Below the pieces are notes generated by a model. It made no database searches. It was not told where the DNA came from and worked only from the letters and a program-made list of their open reading frames with translations. DNA of 64,000 nt, taken from positions 2,177,001 to 2,241,000 of the forward strand of contig NZ_CP042808.1 in assembly GCF_004014775.2 (NCBI RefSeq), written 5' to 3'. The position numbers and the translations under genes were made by a program. The stretch comes from Acetobacter oryzoeni (lineage in GTDB: Bacteria; Pseudomonadota; Alphaproteobacteria; Acetobacterales; Acetobacteraceae). Numbering within the stretch: position 1 is the stretch's first letter; every line of letters begins with the position of its first letter. Below are positions 53,557 through 64,000 of the stretch, one piece after another.

Positions 53557-54900
53557 TCATGCGTCTTTTTGTAGGGCTATATTCATAGCTTCTGCTGCAT
53601 CTCGGCCATCCCGTACAGCAGCCACCGTTAGGTCTTCACCCGCTGTGCAATCACCCCCTGCATAAACACCCTGCATGCTCGTACGATAAAAGGAATCCAC
53701 AACGATACGCCCATTACAGATTTCAATGTCTTCACCACTAACGGGATCATGATGAAATACTTGCCCGACTGCTTTCAGCAGCATATCCGCAGGAATGAAA
53801 AACGTATCCTCTGTGCTATATATGACTTTTCCATCCGCATTGCCGTGCCCTTTGGCAAATTCAACACCTGCCAGCACACCATCTTTCTGAACTATCTGGG
53901 TTGGTGCAGACCACAACCTTACAGTTACACCATTCGTTTGTGCCCATTCTCGTTCTACAACAGTGGCAGACATGTTTTCTTCACCACGACGATAAACAAG
54001 CGTAACGTCCTCTGCGCCTAACCGGCGCGCCTGAACAGCCGCATCTACTGCTGTGTTCCCTCCTCCAATCACAACAACACGCCGACCTACTAGAATGTCC
54101 TTTTTGTTATTAGATCGTAATGTTTTAATGAAAGAAACGGCATCCTGAACACCCTCAAGCGCTTCCCCTTCCATTTCCAGCTGGCGTACTCCCGCCAAAC
54201 CTAAAGAAAGAAACACTGCGTCGTAATCTCGCTGCAGATCTCCCAGAGTGAAGTCCACTCCTAACGTTTTACCCCCAACAAAGGAGATTCCACCGATATC
54301 AAAAAGGAATTTTACTTCTTTCTGCGCAAAATCATCTGCAAGCTTATAGGCGGCCACACCATATTCGTTCAGACCACCTGGGTGGTCATGCTTATCAAAA
54401 ATCACAACATCATGCCCGTGCATGGCCAGACGATGCGCACATGCAAGCCCAGCAGGCCCTGCCCCTACAATTGCAATTTTACGACCAGTTAAAGGTTTAC
54501 GAGTAAATGGCTGGCCACCATGCTCCATTTGCCAATCTGTGGCATGGCGCTGCAAGGCACCAATACGAATGGGCTTTCCTTCTTCCCGAACATTATGAAC
54601 ACACTTCTGTTCGCATAGGATTTCAGTCGGGCAAACACGTGCACATGATCCCCCCAGAATATTAGATTCCAAGATAGTATGTGCCGAACCTTGCATATTA
54701 CCCGTAGCAATAGCGTGTATAAATTTAGGAATATCAATGCTTGTTGGGCAGGCCTCTGTGCAAGGTGCATCATAGCAGTAAAAACAACGTTCTGCCTCTA
54801 CCAAAGCCTGCTCATGCGTAAGAGGAGGATGAGCATCCGAAAAGTTTTTCTGGAGCTCCTCCTCTGTTAAGCGACTATTTTTTAGATCCAAGACATGCAT
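53557..54900 (-). CDS. preT: NAD-dependent dihydropyrimidine dehydrogenase subunit PreT
   Basis: The 447-residue GltD-like subunit has N-terminal Fe-S ligands (CFYCYDAPCTEACPTSIDIPKF and CARVCPTEILCEQKC). An FAD-binding Rossmann motif (VGAGPAGLACAHRLAMHGHDV) and an NAD-binding motif (VVIGGGNTAVDAAVQARRLG) follow. It ends GVYAGGDCTAGEDLTVAAVRDGR. It feeds electrons from NAD(P)H to PreA. It is the first gene of its operon, with a RutR-type palindrome 70 bases upstream of the start. Confidence 0.95.
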   Translation of the reverse strand: MHVLDLKNSRLTEEELQKNFSDAHPPLTHEQALVEAERCFYCYDAPCTEACPTSIDIPKFIHAIATGNMQGSAHTILESNILGGSCARVCPTEILCEQKCVHNVREEGKPIRIGALQRHATDWQMEHGGQPFTRKPLTGRKIAIVGAGPAGLACAHRLAMHGHDVVIFDKHDHPGGLNEYGVAAYKLADDFAQKEVKFLFDIGGISFVGGKTLGVDFTLGDLQRDYDAVFLSLGLAGVRQLEMEGEALEGVQDAVSFIKTLRSNNKKDILVGRRVVVIGGGNTAVDAAVQARRLGAEDVTLVYRRGEENMSATVVEREWAQTNGVTVRLWSAPTQIVQKDGVLAGVEFAKGHGNADGKVIYSTEDTFFIPADMLLKAVGQVFHHDPVSGEDIEICNGRIVVDSFYRTSMQGVYAGGDCTAGEDLTVAAVRDGRDAAEAMNIALQKDA

Positions 54901-54969
54901 CAGAAGATTTCCCGTTCAACCCCGATACCAGAATGGTATGTTATTTAAGTTCGTTTCCGCAACATTTTT

Positions 54970-54985
54970 CTGACCATTTAGTCAG
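54970..54985. promoter_or_regulatory. RutR-like operator upstream of preT
   Basis: CTGACCATTTAGTCAG is a near-perfect 16-bp palindrome. It resembles the RutR consensus TTGACCA-nn-TGGTCAA. Its reverse complement matches the site at 60131 in 14 of 16 positions, which implies one regulator for both promoters. Confidence 0.7.
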
Positions 54986-55013
54986 TTTTTAATTCAAAAT
55001 ATCCGCGGGGATA

Positions 55014-57431
55014 TTAGAAACCCGTTGATACTGAAAACGAAACGGCAAACCCAGGTGATAAGGTATAGGTTGGTGCTGTTCCTGATGCGAATTGCGTGCC
55101 GTACACGCCAGTTGTTGCATGCGCAAATGGAGACATAGAGTATACCCCATTCCGATAGAGTGAGCCCGCAAGGTTTTGAAAATTCAACTGTATCTGAGGA
55201 GAGCGCAAATACCATTTATTGGAAAATCTATAGCCGAGCGTAACTGTATCCATAATATATGGATGCAGTTTTTCATCATTCATCAAAGTGGAATACTGAG
55301 AACCAATATACTTAAGGTTCAGATTGGCAAAAATATGCCCATTGTCCCAATCAACCCCTAAAGCACCCATTTCATGCGGAGTGCCTACCGGACGCTTGCC
55401 CTTTGTATGTAGGTAGTCATTAAGGTATTGGATGTTTGAATCCATTGTTGCATCAAGATATTCAAAACTCATATACGGCCTGAAGTGTCCAAAAATAGGC
55501 CGTGTTCCGATTTGAATATCCACACCGCGAGATGTCTGGTTACCTACGTTCATTGTTGTAGACATCGGAGCACTTCCAAAATAGCTCAGAACGCCCATTT
55601 GCCTATTGGTGAAATTATAGTTGAAGAAAGAAATTTCTCCCACCAGAAGATCATCATGGTAGCGGTAACCTATTTCTTCATTAATAGCATATTCCGGTTT
55701 TACATTACCTGATGGTGCTGTAGACATGCTTCCATCAATATTATACAGCTCAAACATAGTATTGTTATTGGGCATTTTAAAGTTTGTTGCCCCGCGAACA
55801 TATATTTGATGATGATCATTAAATTTGTAACTGGCACTAAACTGTGGAAGAGGTTCAAAAACATTCTGCCCACGATGCTGCTGAATGTTCGGCACGTAGC
55901 TGTCTACCTTACGGTTGACCATAGCCAGCCTTATACCCGCCTGCAATTCGAGCTTATCATGTAGCAATTTCACCCGATCACCCAGATACAACATGTTTAC
56001 CTGAGTAAACGTATTATGGTCATTCAGATACCATCGGTTTCCATCGGATGTCCGATAAATATGTGGTCCATAATCTCCGTAGATATTCGCAGGCCCACCA
56101 TCTGCCTGATTGATGTAGGATACGGGAGTAGATTGGTTTGTACGAGACCATTCATACCACCAGCCAAAAGTTAAGGTGTTAATGCCTTTTGTCCATGTCA
56201 TCTTGGCATTATTGCCCGTGCGATGATAACTAAAATATAGTGGCGTATAGACATTTGTACCGTTTGCAACGTCTACATCAACAGGTTGCGTTCCTGAATA
56301 CGTTTTACCATCCTCAACGGTGCTTACCCCACCAATAGTGCCAGATCCCCACCAAAGATATGGTGTATCATCAAAACGCAAGCCTTCTGCCAGCTTAACA
56401 GATAGGGGTGCTGAAGCTATCAAGTTTTGGAAAGCATCAAGCCCATACTTATAGTAATTTGTTTTGTTATTTAAATGATAATGGGAATCATAATCGTAAT
56501 TTTTCCCAAATTCACCAAACTGTTCTTTTGTAGGGTTTTCATCAAGCTGTAGAACATTGGTGTTATAACTGGCGTTAATAGTCCAGCGGCTTTCTGGCGT
56601 AAATTCCTTGATCATTTTGAAATCTACATGCTTACGCGTGAACTTTCCCGGACCGCGCCAGTTATCGGATTCTGTGTTAGAAAAAGAAGCGAATGCTCTT
56701 ACACCACTGTTTCCTATATCACCGCTTTCAAGACGGATAAATTCGCGATGCATATTGTAAGAGCCGTAGGAAAAATCTACAAACCCTCCCCTTCTATGAG
56801 AAGGATCTATAAGTTCTGCATAGGCACTCCCCGCTGCAGCAGAAATACTGGGCGTATCAATATCGACTGAACCAGGCATCAAAGAAACGGATTTTAGATT
56901 ATCACCATCAGATGTTTGGTTTGCGTAAAATCCGCCATCTCCCACGTCATTTACAGGAGCTCCATTATAAATCCAACCTACGTGATCACCCGGCAAACCA
57001 CGTAACATCAGGTTGCCACCCGCAATACCATAGGGTTCTGTCAGGGTAACAAATGCACTGGGAGTTAACGCCAAAACCTGAACAGGATTAGCTGATGGTG
57101 GTTGTTTGGCAATAGCATCGCGCGTAACAGACTGAATGGTTCCTGCTCTGGTCTCCAGTCGCATCAAGCCTCCCCCTGGGGCACGACGTGTCACACCTTG
57201 GGCAGATAATGCATGCCCACCCACATGGACTTCTTCAGGACCACTTTTGGATTCAACCGCACCAAGTTTTTTAGGTGATGCTATTTTTTTATTCGTATTT
57301 TTAGTTTGTGCCCTTACCGTTTTTGCAGGATGTGACATGGACTGGCCAAATGCAGCATTCTCCAGTGCAATTGAACTACAGATGGTTCCAGCCAAGAGAA
57401 AATGAACAACTGAAAAACGAGGATGAGGCAT
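55014..57431 (-). CDS. TonB-dependent outer-membrane receptor
   Basis: The 805-residue protein has a signal peptide (residues about 1-29), a basic Lys/Ala/Thr linker and a plug domain. The plug includes GGLMRLETRAGTIQSVTRDAIAKQPP and GNLMLRGLPGDHVGWIYNGAPVNDVG. A 22-strand-type barrel follows, ending in the aromatic residue of GFAVSFSVSTGF. The barrel is rich in Asn, Tyr and Asp. It lies upstream of preT on the same strand but with the operator between them, and is divergent from the oxygenase fusion gene. The cargo is unknown. Uptake of a nucleobase, nucleoside or chelate is inferred from position only. Confidence 0.85.
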   Translation of the reverse strand: MPHPRFSVVHFLLAGTICSSIALENAAFGQSMSHPAKTVRAQTKNTNKKIASPKKLGAVESKSGPEEVHVGGHALSAQGVTRRAPGGGLMRLETRAGTIQSVTRDAIAKQPPSANPVQVLALTPSAFVTLTEPYGIAGGNLMLRGLPGDHVGWIYNGAPVNDVGDGGFYANQTSDGDNLKSVSLMPGSVDIDTPSISAAAGSAYAELIDPSHRRGGFVDFSYGSYNMHREFIRLESGDIGNSGVRAFASFSNTESDNWRGPGKFTRKHVDFKMIKEFTPESRWTINASYNTNVLQLDENPTKEQFGEFGKNYDYDSHYHLNNKTNYYKYGLDAFQNLIASAPLSVKLAEGLRFDDTPYLWWGSGTIGGVSTVEDGKTYSGTQPVDVDVANGTNVYTPLYFSYHRTGNNAKMTWTKGINTLTFGWWYEWSRTNQSTPVSYINQADGGPANIYGDYGPHIYRTSDGNRWYLNDHNTFTQVNMLYLGDRVKLLHDKLELQAGIRLAMVNRKVDSYVPNIQQHRGQNVFEPLPQFSASYKFNDHHQIYVRGATNFKMPNNNTMFELYNIDGSMSTAPSGNVKPEYAINEEIGYRYHDDLLVGEISFFNYNFTNRQMGVLSYFGSAPMSTTMNVGNQTSRGVDIQIGTRPIFGHFRPYMSFEYLDATMDSNIQYLNDYLHTKGKRPVGTPHEMGALGVDWDNGHIFANLNLKYIGSQYSTLMNDEKLHPYIMDTVTLGYRFSNKWYLRSPQIQLNFQNLAGSLYRNGVYSMSPFAHATTGVYGTQFASGTAPTYTLSPGFAVSFSVSTGF

Positions 57432-57651
57432 GTTTTTTCTCAGCTCTGATAAAGAGGATAAATCGCGGGGACACAGAGACGTTATGTTTTAATGTTTCGG
57501 ATTCGCAACATAAATCTGAATGCTTGGTTAAGTTTTGCCCTTTTGTGTCTTTCATGCATCACACTTATTACGAAACTGAATTATGATTGAAATCCACTCC
57601 CTATATAGGGTAGGTTTTTAAAAAGTTATTAGATTTAATAAGGATTATCTT
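57432..57651. promoter_or_regulatory. Divergent promoter region with a CCCTATATAGGG palindrome
   Basis: This region separates the TonB receptor and oxygenase genes. A perfect 12-bp palindrome, CCCTATATAGGG (57599-57610), lies about 40 bases before the oxygenase ATG, where it would overlap a promoter. AAGGATTATCTT leads into the ATG. Confidence 0.5.
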
Positions 57652-60074
<2,423 letters not shown>

Positions 60075-60130
60075 CTATTTTCTAACCGTTAAAAACAAAA
60101 TACATTTCATATCGAAATCGTATTGTTATT

Positions 60131-60146
60131 CTGACTAATTGGTCAA
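60131..60146. promoter_or_regulatory. RutR-like operator between dihydropyrimidinase and NCS1 permease genes
   Basis: CTGACTAATTGGTCAA, with half-sites TGACTA and TGGTCA two bases apart, fits the RutR-type consensus. It lies 72 bases from the dihydropyrimidinase start and 42 from the permease start, suited to control both. A GATTCGAATC palindrome follows at 60160-60169. Confidence 0.7.
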
Positions 60147-60187
60147 TAATATAATTTTGGATTCGAATCGTAATGTAGGGAAACATT

Positions 60188-61645
60188 ATGGGTGGAACGC
60201 ATCATGCATCACATGATAATCGCCTAACAAACGAGGATTTAGCGCCCTCTGTGACACGCACATGGCAATGGAAAGATTATCTGTTTTTATGGATGTCAGA
60301 CATTCATAGTGTTGCCGGATACATCACGCTTGGAAGCTTATTTACTCTAGGCCTCCCGCTATACGATGTTTTTGCAGCTCTGCTTTTTGCCATTCTGCTC
60401 GTTCAATTAACGTGCAACCTGATGGCTGTACCCAGTTTTAAAACAGGGGCCCCTTTCCCTGTTGTCGCGCGCATGACCTTTGGCGTGTACGGTGCCATTA
60501 TTCCAGCACTCATACGCGGAATTATAGCCGTTGGGTGGTATGGCATTCAAACGTGGTTAGCATCAAATGCTTTGGTCATTCTCATTCTCAAAATCTGGCC
60601 TGTTGTAGAGCCTTGGGCCAATGCCACACACCATGGTTTTCTTGGATTATCCTACGTGGGATGGTTGGCCTTTCTGATTGTCTGGGCTTTACAAACCCTT
60701 GTCTTTTGGAATGGTATGGACGCCATACGCCATTTTATAGATTGGGCTGGCCCCGTTATTTATGGCCTGATGGCTTTACTAGATATTTGGCTGTTTTCTA
60801 AAACCGGGTGGCATCTTTCTTTTCAATTTTTTGCACCACATCAATCTATTAGCCTTATTGCGCATACTCTGGGCATTATAAATGCAATGGCCTTAATACT
60901 TGCCTTTTTTGCGCCTATTATTTTAAATTTTGGAGATTTTTCACGCTATGGTACGAGTATGCAATCTATAAATCGAGGGAACTTTTGGGGATTACCGTTT
61001 AACTTTTTTGCCTTCTCACTTCTTACTCTTGTTACCATAACACTGACACTGCCTGTGTTCGGGCATATGATTTTTGACCCCGTAGAAACGGTCGTCAAAA
61101 CTACGAGTTTAGGAACAGCTATTGTTGGCGTGATAACTATTGTTATTGCGACCATTGGCATTAATATTTCCGCCAATTTTGTATCTGCTGCCTTTGATTT
61201 TTCTAATATGGCACCTCACCTTCTTTCTTGGCGCAAGGGTGGGCTTATTGCTGCCATAGGTGCCATCTTGTTCACACCATGGAATTTATATGCACGTCCA
61301 GAACTGATCCATCTGACTCTTGATGTTTTGGGCACATTTATTACGCCTCTTATCGGTATCATTCTGGCAGATTATTATCTTATCAAGAAACAAAACATTG
61401 TCACCGAAGCTCTGTATTCATCAGACAAAAGAAATGTTTATTGGTATAAATCTGGATTTAATCCTATTGCCTTGCTCTCACTGTTTATCAGTACAGGATG
61501 CGGCGTTCTTTTTATTTTCTTGCCCAGCTTGGAGAGTGTGCGAAATTTTTCATGCCTTTTTGGTTTTGTTATTGGCATGCTTGCACAAACACTACTTAGC
61601 TCCCTTATTCCGCGTCAATACAAATTGAGGCAACCAACTGCATGA
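60188..61645 (+). CDS. NCS1-family nucleobase/hydantoin permease
   Basis: The 485-residue, 12-helix transporter has the NCS1 layout. It starts NRLTNEDLAPSVTRTWQWKDYLFLWMSDIHSVAGYITLG, then has PVVARMTFGVYGAIIPALIRGIIAVGWYGIQTWLAS, GPVIYGLMALLDIWLF, NFGDFSRYG and ISANFVSAAFDFSNMAP. Uracil, cytosine, allantoin and hydantoin are the family's known cargo. The neighbourhood favours uracil or dihydrouracil. Its 3' end overlaps the convergent TetR gene by 41 bases. Confidence 0.88.
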   Translation: MGGTHHASHDNRLTNEDLAPSVTRTWQWKDYLFLWMSDIHSVAGYITLGSLFTLGLPLYDVFAALLFAILLVQLTCNLMAVPSFKTGAPFPVVARMTFGVYGAIIPALIRGIIAVGWYGIQTWLASNALVILILKIWPVVEPWANATHHGFLGLSYVGWLAFLIVWALQTLVFWNGMDAIRHFIDWAGPVIYGLMALLDIWLFSKTGWHLSFQFFAPHQSISLIAHTLGIINAMALILAFFAPIILNFGDFSRYGTSMQSINRGNFWGLPFNFFAFSLLTLVTITLTLPVFGHMIFDPVETVVKTTSLGTAIVGVITIVIATIGINISANFVSAAFDFSNMAPHLLSWRKGGLIAAIGAILFTPWNLYARPELIHLTLDVLGTFITPLIGIILADYYLIKKQNIVTEALYSSDKRNVYWYKSGFNPIALLSLFISTGCGVLFIFLPSLESVRNFSCLFGFVIGMLAQTLLSSLIPRQYKLRQPTA

Positions 61646-62246
61646 TTGTTTCTGCGCCTGCTTCAAAATCATGCTTTGTCAGACGTTTTTTTCCTAAAAC
61701 TGCGGCAAATTGTACCTGCATATCTGCATAAGATTGCGTCATCGCCCAAAGCATGAACATAAAATGGAAGGGATCTATCTTTTTGATAAGTCCCTTCTCA
61801 TACCATGCAGCAAATATAATCGCTAAGTGCTCTACATGTGGTTTCAGTGTTTCCTGTAGAAAAAACTGGATTTGTTCACCACCGGCTAAAAGCTCATGCA
61901 TAAACAAGCGGGAAGCCTCTGGCCTCTGGCGGGAAAATAACATTTTAGCCTGAATGTAGCTTTGCAAACCTTCTCGCGGGTTCATATCTGCGGAAAGATG
62001 CACATTGGCATCTCCCAGCCAATCATCCAAAAACCGTCCTAGCGTAGCTTGGTAAAGTATTTCTTTTGTGTTGAAATAATAAAGAATATTTGCCTTTGGC
62101 AACGCGCATGCTTTGGCTATGTCATCTATACGCGTGCCATTTAAACCATGAACGGCAAACACTTTTTCTGCAGCATCCAAGATTTGACTCGTATTCTGCT
62201 TACGAGGATTGCCAACAGTTTGCTCGGCATTGCCATTTTTGCGCAT
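61605..62246 (-). CDS. rutR: TetR-family regulator, RutR-like
   Basis: The 213-residue repressor has a TetR helix-turn-helix (ILDAAEKVFAVHGLNGTRIDDIAKACALPKANILYYFNTKEILYQ). Its ligand domain has RPEASRLFMHELLAGG and KKIDPFHFMFMLWAMTQSYADM. These blocks closely follow E. coli RutR from memory (LLYYF, ASRLF, IDP, WA-TQ-YAD). RutR is released from DNA by uracil or thymine. Two matching operators in the locus support its role as the pyrimidine-responsive regulator here. Confidence 0.8.
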   Translation of the reverse strand: MRKNGNAEQTVGNPRKQNTSQILDAAEKVFAVHGLNGTRIDDIAKACALPKANILYYFNTKEILYQATLGRFLDDWLGDANVHLSADMNPREGLQSYIQAKMLFSRQRPEASRLFMHELLAGGEQIQFFLQETLKPHVEHLAIIFAAWYEKGLIKKIDPFHFMFMLWAMTQSYADMQVQFAAVLGKKRLTKHDFEAGAETIMQLVASICIDAE

Positions 62247-62496
62247 AATTACAAAAATCTCTAATTGGAATTCTATACGCGCTTACTAAATTAAACTGAG
62301 AGCGAACAGTCCTTATTTAGAGAACTCTGCTACCCCTCTTTCTAGACACTGTTATTTTTGCTCAGACGATTCCCAACCTTATAACGTTGAAGCAACAGAA
62401 AGCCCTAAGACCCCGTATTTACGTCCCGTGCAGAACAACGTCACAGAATCTCTGAGACTAATTCATAAAGTTCAATATTTTTAAGGAAAAGCACTA
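62247..62496. other. Intergenic region between regulator and tRNA-Ser
   Basis: These 250 bases contain no gene I can support. They should carry the regulator's promoter. No copy of the RutR-type operator is seen, so autoregulation through that motif is not evident. Confidence 0.35.
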
Positions 62497-62587
62497 TGGC
62501 GGAGAGAGAGGGATTCGAACCCTCGGTACGCTATTAACGTACACACGCTTTCCAAGCGTGCGCCTTAAGCCACTCGGCCATCTCTCC
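62497..62587 (-). tRNA. tRNA-Ser (anticodon GGA)
   Basis: The 91-base gene folds as a class II tRNA with an encoded CCA end. The acceptor stem GGAGAGA pairs with TCTCTCC, and the D-arm is GGCCGAGTGGCTTAAGGC. The anticodon stem-loop CACGCTTGGAAAGCGTG has GGA. A long variable arm (TACGTTAATAGCGTA) and GGTTCGAATCC T-arm follow. It decodes UCC and UCU. It lies between the accessory region and trpF. Confidence 0.97.
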
Positions 62588-62658
62588 GACGCGAGAGAGG
62601 TAATAGCAAAATTTTCGAAACAGGCAAGACCTAAAGCAGAAAAAATAATGTTTTTATC

Positions 62659-63300
62659 TCAACTAACGGCTGGGCTACGCGCATTGTGGATAAAACGGGC
62701 AATTGCATCAGGGCTCTTAATACCCGGAGCGCTCTCAACTCCTGATGATACATCCACCGCCGGAGCGCCAGTTATTGCAACAGCTTGGCTCACATTTTCC
62801 GGGTTCAAGCCACCAGCCAACATCCACGAATAACCAGGCTGCCACCCGTGCAGCAGATCCCAGTTCAATTGCTGCGCATTGCCGCCTGGGCGTGTTGCAT
62901 GAACAGGAGGCTTAGGCTCAATTAAAAGGCGCTCCACCGTGCATAGTCGTGGCAAATCGGCCTGTGATGCGACTGGTATGGATGACCAGACAGGCCGCCC
63001 AAACTTGGCTTGTATCTGTACGGCACGTTCAGGCGTTGTATAAAGTTGCAAGATATCCAGATCTACCTGATCCAGCACCCGCTCCAAGACAGTATCATCA
63101 GGACGCACAAACAGCCCCACCTTCCTGATGCTACCCGTAATCCGAGAAGCCAAAGCCTTTGCTTGCAAAGCACTTATATAACGGGGTGAGCGCTCAAAAA
63201 AAACAAAACCGATCCAATCGGCGCCATATTCCACGCAAGCCTCAAGCCCGGCTTCCTCCGTCAGGCCACAGATTTTTACGCCTGTCTGAACGCCGTCCAT
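62659..63300 (-). CDS. trpF: Phosphoribosylanthranilate isomerase
   Basis: The 213-residue (beta/alpha)8 enzyme catalyses an Amadori rearrangement in tryptophan synthesis. The catalytic Cys is in VKICGLTEEAGLEA, the general acid Asp is in LDQVDLDILQLY (Q-LH-type region), and the phosphate-binding loop is SWMLAGGLNPENVSQAV with PAVDVSSGVESAPGIKS. It lies 25 bases downstream of pyrF on the same strand. A trpB gene would be expected next, but the tRNA follows instead. Confidence 0.94.
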   Translation of the reverse strand: MDGVQTGVKICGLTEEAGLEACVEYGADWIGFVFFERSPRYISALQAKALASRITGSIRKVGLFVRPDDTVLERVLDQVDLDILQLYTTPERAVQIQAKFGRPVWSSIPVASQADLPRLCTVERLLIEPKPPVHATRPGGNAQQLNWDLLHGWQPGYSWMLAGGLNPENVSQAVAITGAPAVDVSSGVESAPGIKSPDAIARFIHNARSPAVS

Positions 63301-63325
63301 AACCTACCCCATCTATACAGCAGAT

Positions 63326-64000
63326 TTATGCTGCCAGCTCTGCAGCAATGGCGGCGGCAGCCGCGGCCGGATCTGCTGCCTGTGTTATGGGCCTTCCCAC
63401 CACAATCCAATCTGCTCCAGCGGCACGCGCTTCTGCTGGTGTCATAACGCGTTTTTGGTCCCCTTTCGCGGCACCTGCGGGCCGAATACCGGGCGTTACC
63501 AAAACGGGTTTATCTCCCAGAGCATCTCGAATGGCCTTCAGTTCATGCGCTGAGCAGATTAATCCGTCCATCCCGGATTCCATGGCCAGATGTGCCAAAC
63601 GCAAAACCTGCGTGCGCGTATCATCTGGCACACCCACTTCTGCCAAAGCCTGATCATCCATGCTGGTCAGCACAGTTACAGCCAGCAGTAATGGCCGCTC
63701 CCCCTCCGGAAAAGCTTCATCACATGCCTTCCGCGCAGCTTTCATCATGTCTACGCCGCCAACTGCATGGAGTGTGAGCATACGAGGGCGCAAATGGGAA
63801 AGTGCCTTTACTGCTGCCCCAACTGTATTGGGGATATCATGCAGCTTGAGATCCAGAAATAAAGGCCTCTGCCCGGCCACATCTGCTACAGCCTGAAAAC
63901 CGGCCGCATACGCAAATTCCATACCAAGCTTAATAACGCCCGCAGCACCTTGCACTGCGTGAGCCCATGCCTTGGCCTGTGCCGGATCCTGTGTATCCAG
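63326..64000 (-). CDS. pyrF: Orotidine 5'-phosphate decarboxylase, partial
   Basis: The frame is open through the window edge, so the N-terminal residues are missing and 224 codons remain. The start-side sequence LDTQDPAQAKAWAHAVQ continues into GVIKLGMEF. The catalytic segment LFLDLKLHDIPNTVGAAVKAL contains the Asp-x-Lys-x2-Asp array, and VTPGIRPAGAAKGDQKRVMTPAEA and GADWIVVGRPIT bind phosphate. PyrF makes UMP, the end of de novo pyrimidine synthesis. It is adjacent to trpF, as in other alphaproteobacteria. Confidence 0.95.
   Translation of the reverse strand: MDTQDPAQAKAWAHAVQGAAGVIKLGMEFAYAAGFQAVADVAGQRPLFLDLKLHDIPNTVGAAVKALSHLRPRMLTLHAVGGVDMMKAARKACDEAFPEGERPLLLAVTVLTSMDDQALAEVGVPDDTRTQVLRLAHLAMESGMDGLICSAHELKAIRDALGDKPVLVTPGIRPAGAAKGDQKRVMTPAEARAAGADWIVVGRPITQAADPAAAAAAIAAELAA

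Noticed and set aside
60155..60170. GGATTCGAA near the NCS1 promoter as a possible copy of the tRNA-Ser T-arm (attachment site)
   Set aside because: Only nine bases match and they fall in a simple GATTCGAATC palindrome, so chance is the better explanation.

Overview
The window is chromosomal DNA of an acetic acid bacterium (Alphaproteobacteria, Acetobacteraceae, most likely Acetobacter or a close relative). The evidence is a pqqABCDE operon, a membrane-bound PQQ sugar dehydrogenase, a cyanide-insensitive-type cytochrome bd oxidase and an rluD-rpoH gene pair. Most of the first 35 kb is compact housekeeping sequence. From about 36 kb onward the sequence is visibly richer in A+T and more accessory in content.

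Layout of the first half. Positions 1-6.1 kb hold scpA (cut by the window edge), a SPOR-domain membrane protein, argS, a dGTPase-like HD hydrolase, an A-type Fe-S carrier and exonuclease III. Positions 6.1-10.6 kb hold an alpha/beta hydrolase and a surface-glycan trio (GT2 glycosyltransferase, ELM1-family protein, Wzx-like flippase). The complete PQQ cofactor operon (10.9-14.1 kb) has a terminator-like hairpin between pqqA and pqqB. Next come a diiron ferritin-like protein, a ClpP-type protease, a lipoprotein, an aminotransferase-hom pair, glpX, recJ, rpoH and rluD. They are followed by an orphan FecCD permease and ATPase, selO, ilvE, polA, a SCO-like protein with a degenerate copper site, a PlsC-type acyltransferase and a ProP-like MFS transporter.

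Layout of the second half. Positions 36.3-39.3 kb hold a small secreted protein and a cytochrome bd operon (cydA, cydB and an unlisted 49-residue subunit gene). Positions 39.6-41.5 kb encode a DyP peroxidase ending in an encapsulin-targeting peptide, followed by the encapsulin shell gene, so together they predict a peroxidase nanocompartment. An AnsP-like asparagine permease is translationally coupled to an outer-membrane beta-barrel gene, and a Gcd-type PQQ dehydrogenase follows.

The most interesting region is 47.6-62.2 kb. It encodes what looks like a full reductive pyrimidine catabolic route: NCS1 permease, PreT/PreA dihydropyrimidine dehydrogenase, dihydropyrimidinase, beta-ureidopropionase-like amidohydrolase and omega-amino acid:pyruvate transaminase. 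The last gene is a 129-residue tautomerase carrying every malonate semialdehyde decarboxylase active-site residue I could recall. The predicted path is uracil to dihydrouracil, N-carbamoyl-beta-alanine, beta-alanine, malonate semialdehyde and finally acetaldehyde plus CO2. A RutR-like TetR regulator lies at the end of the locus. Two nearly identical 16-bp operator-like palindromes precede preT and the permease. A MocR-type regulator is divergent from the transaminase. A TonB receptor and an unusual peroxiredoxin-like/prolyl-hydroxylase-like fusion protein sit inside the cluster. The window ends with tRNA-Ser(GGA), trpF and pyrF (cut by the window edge).
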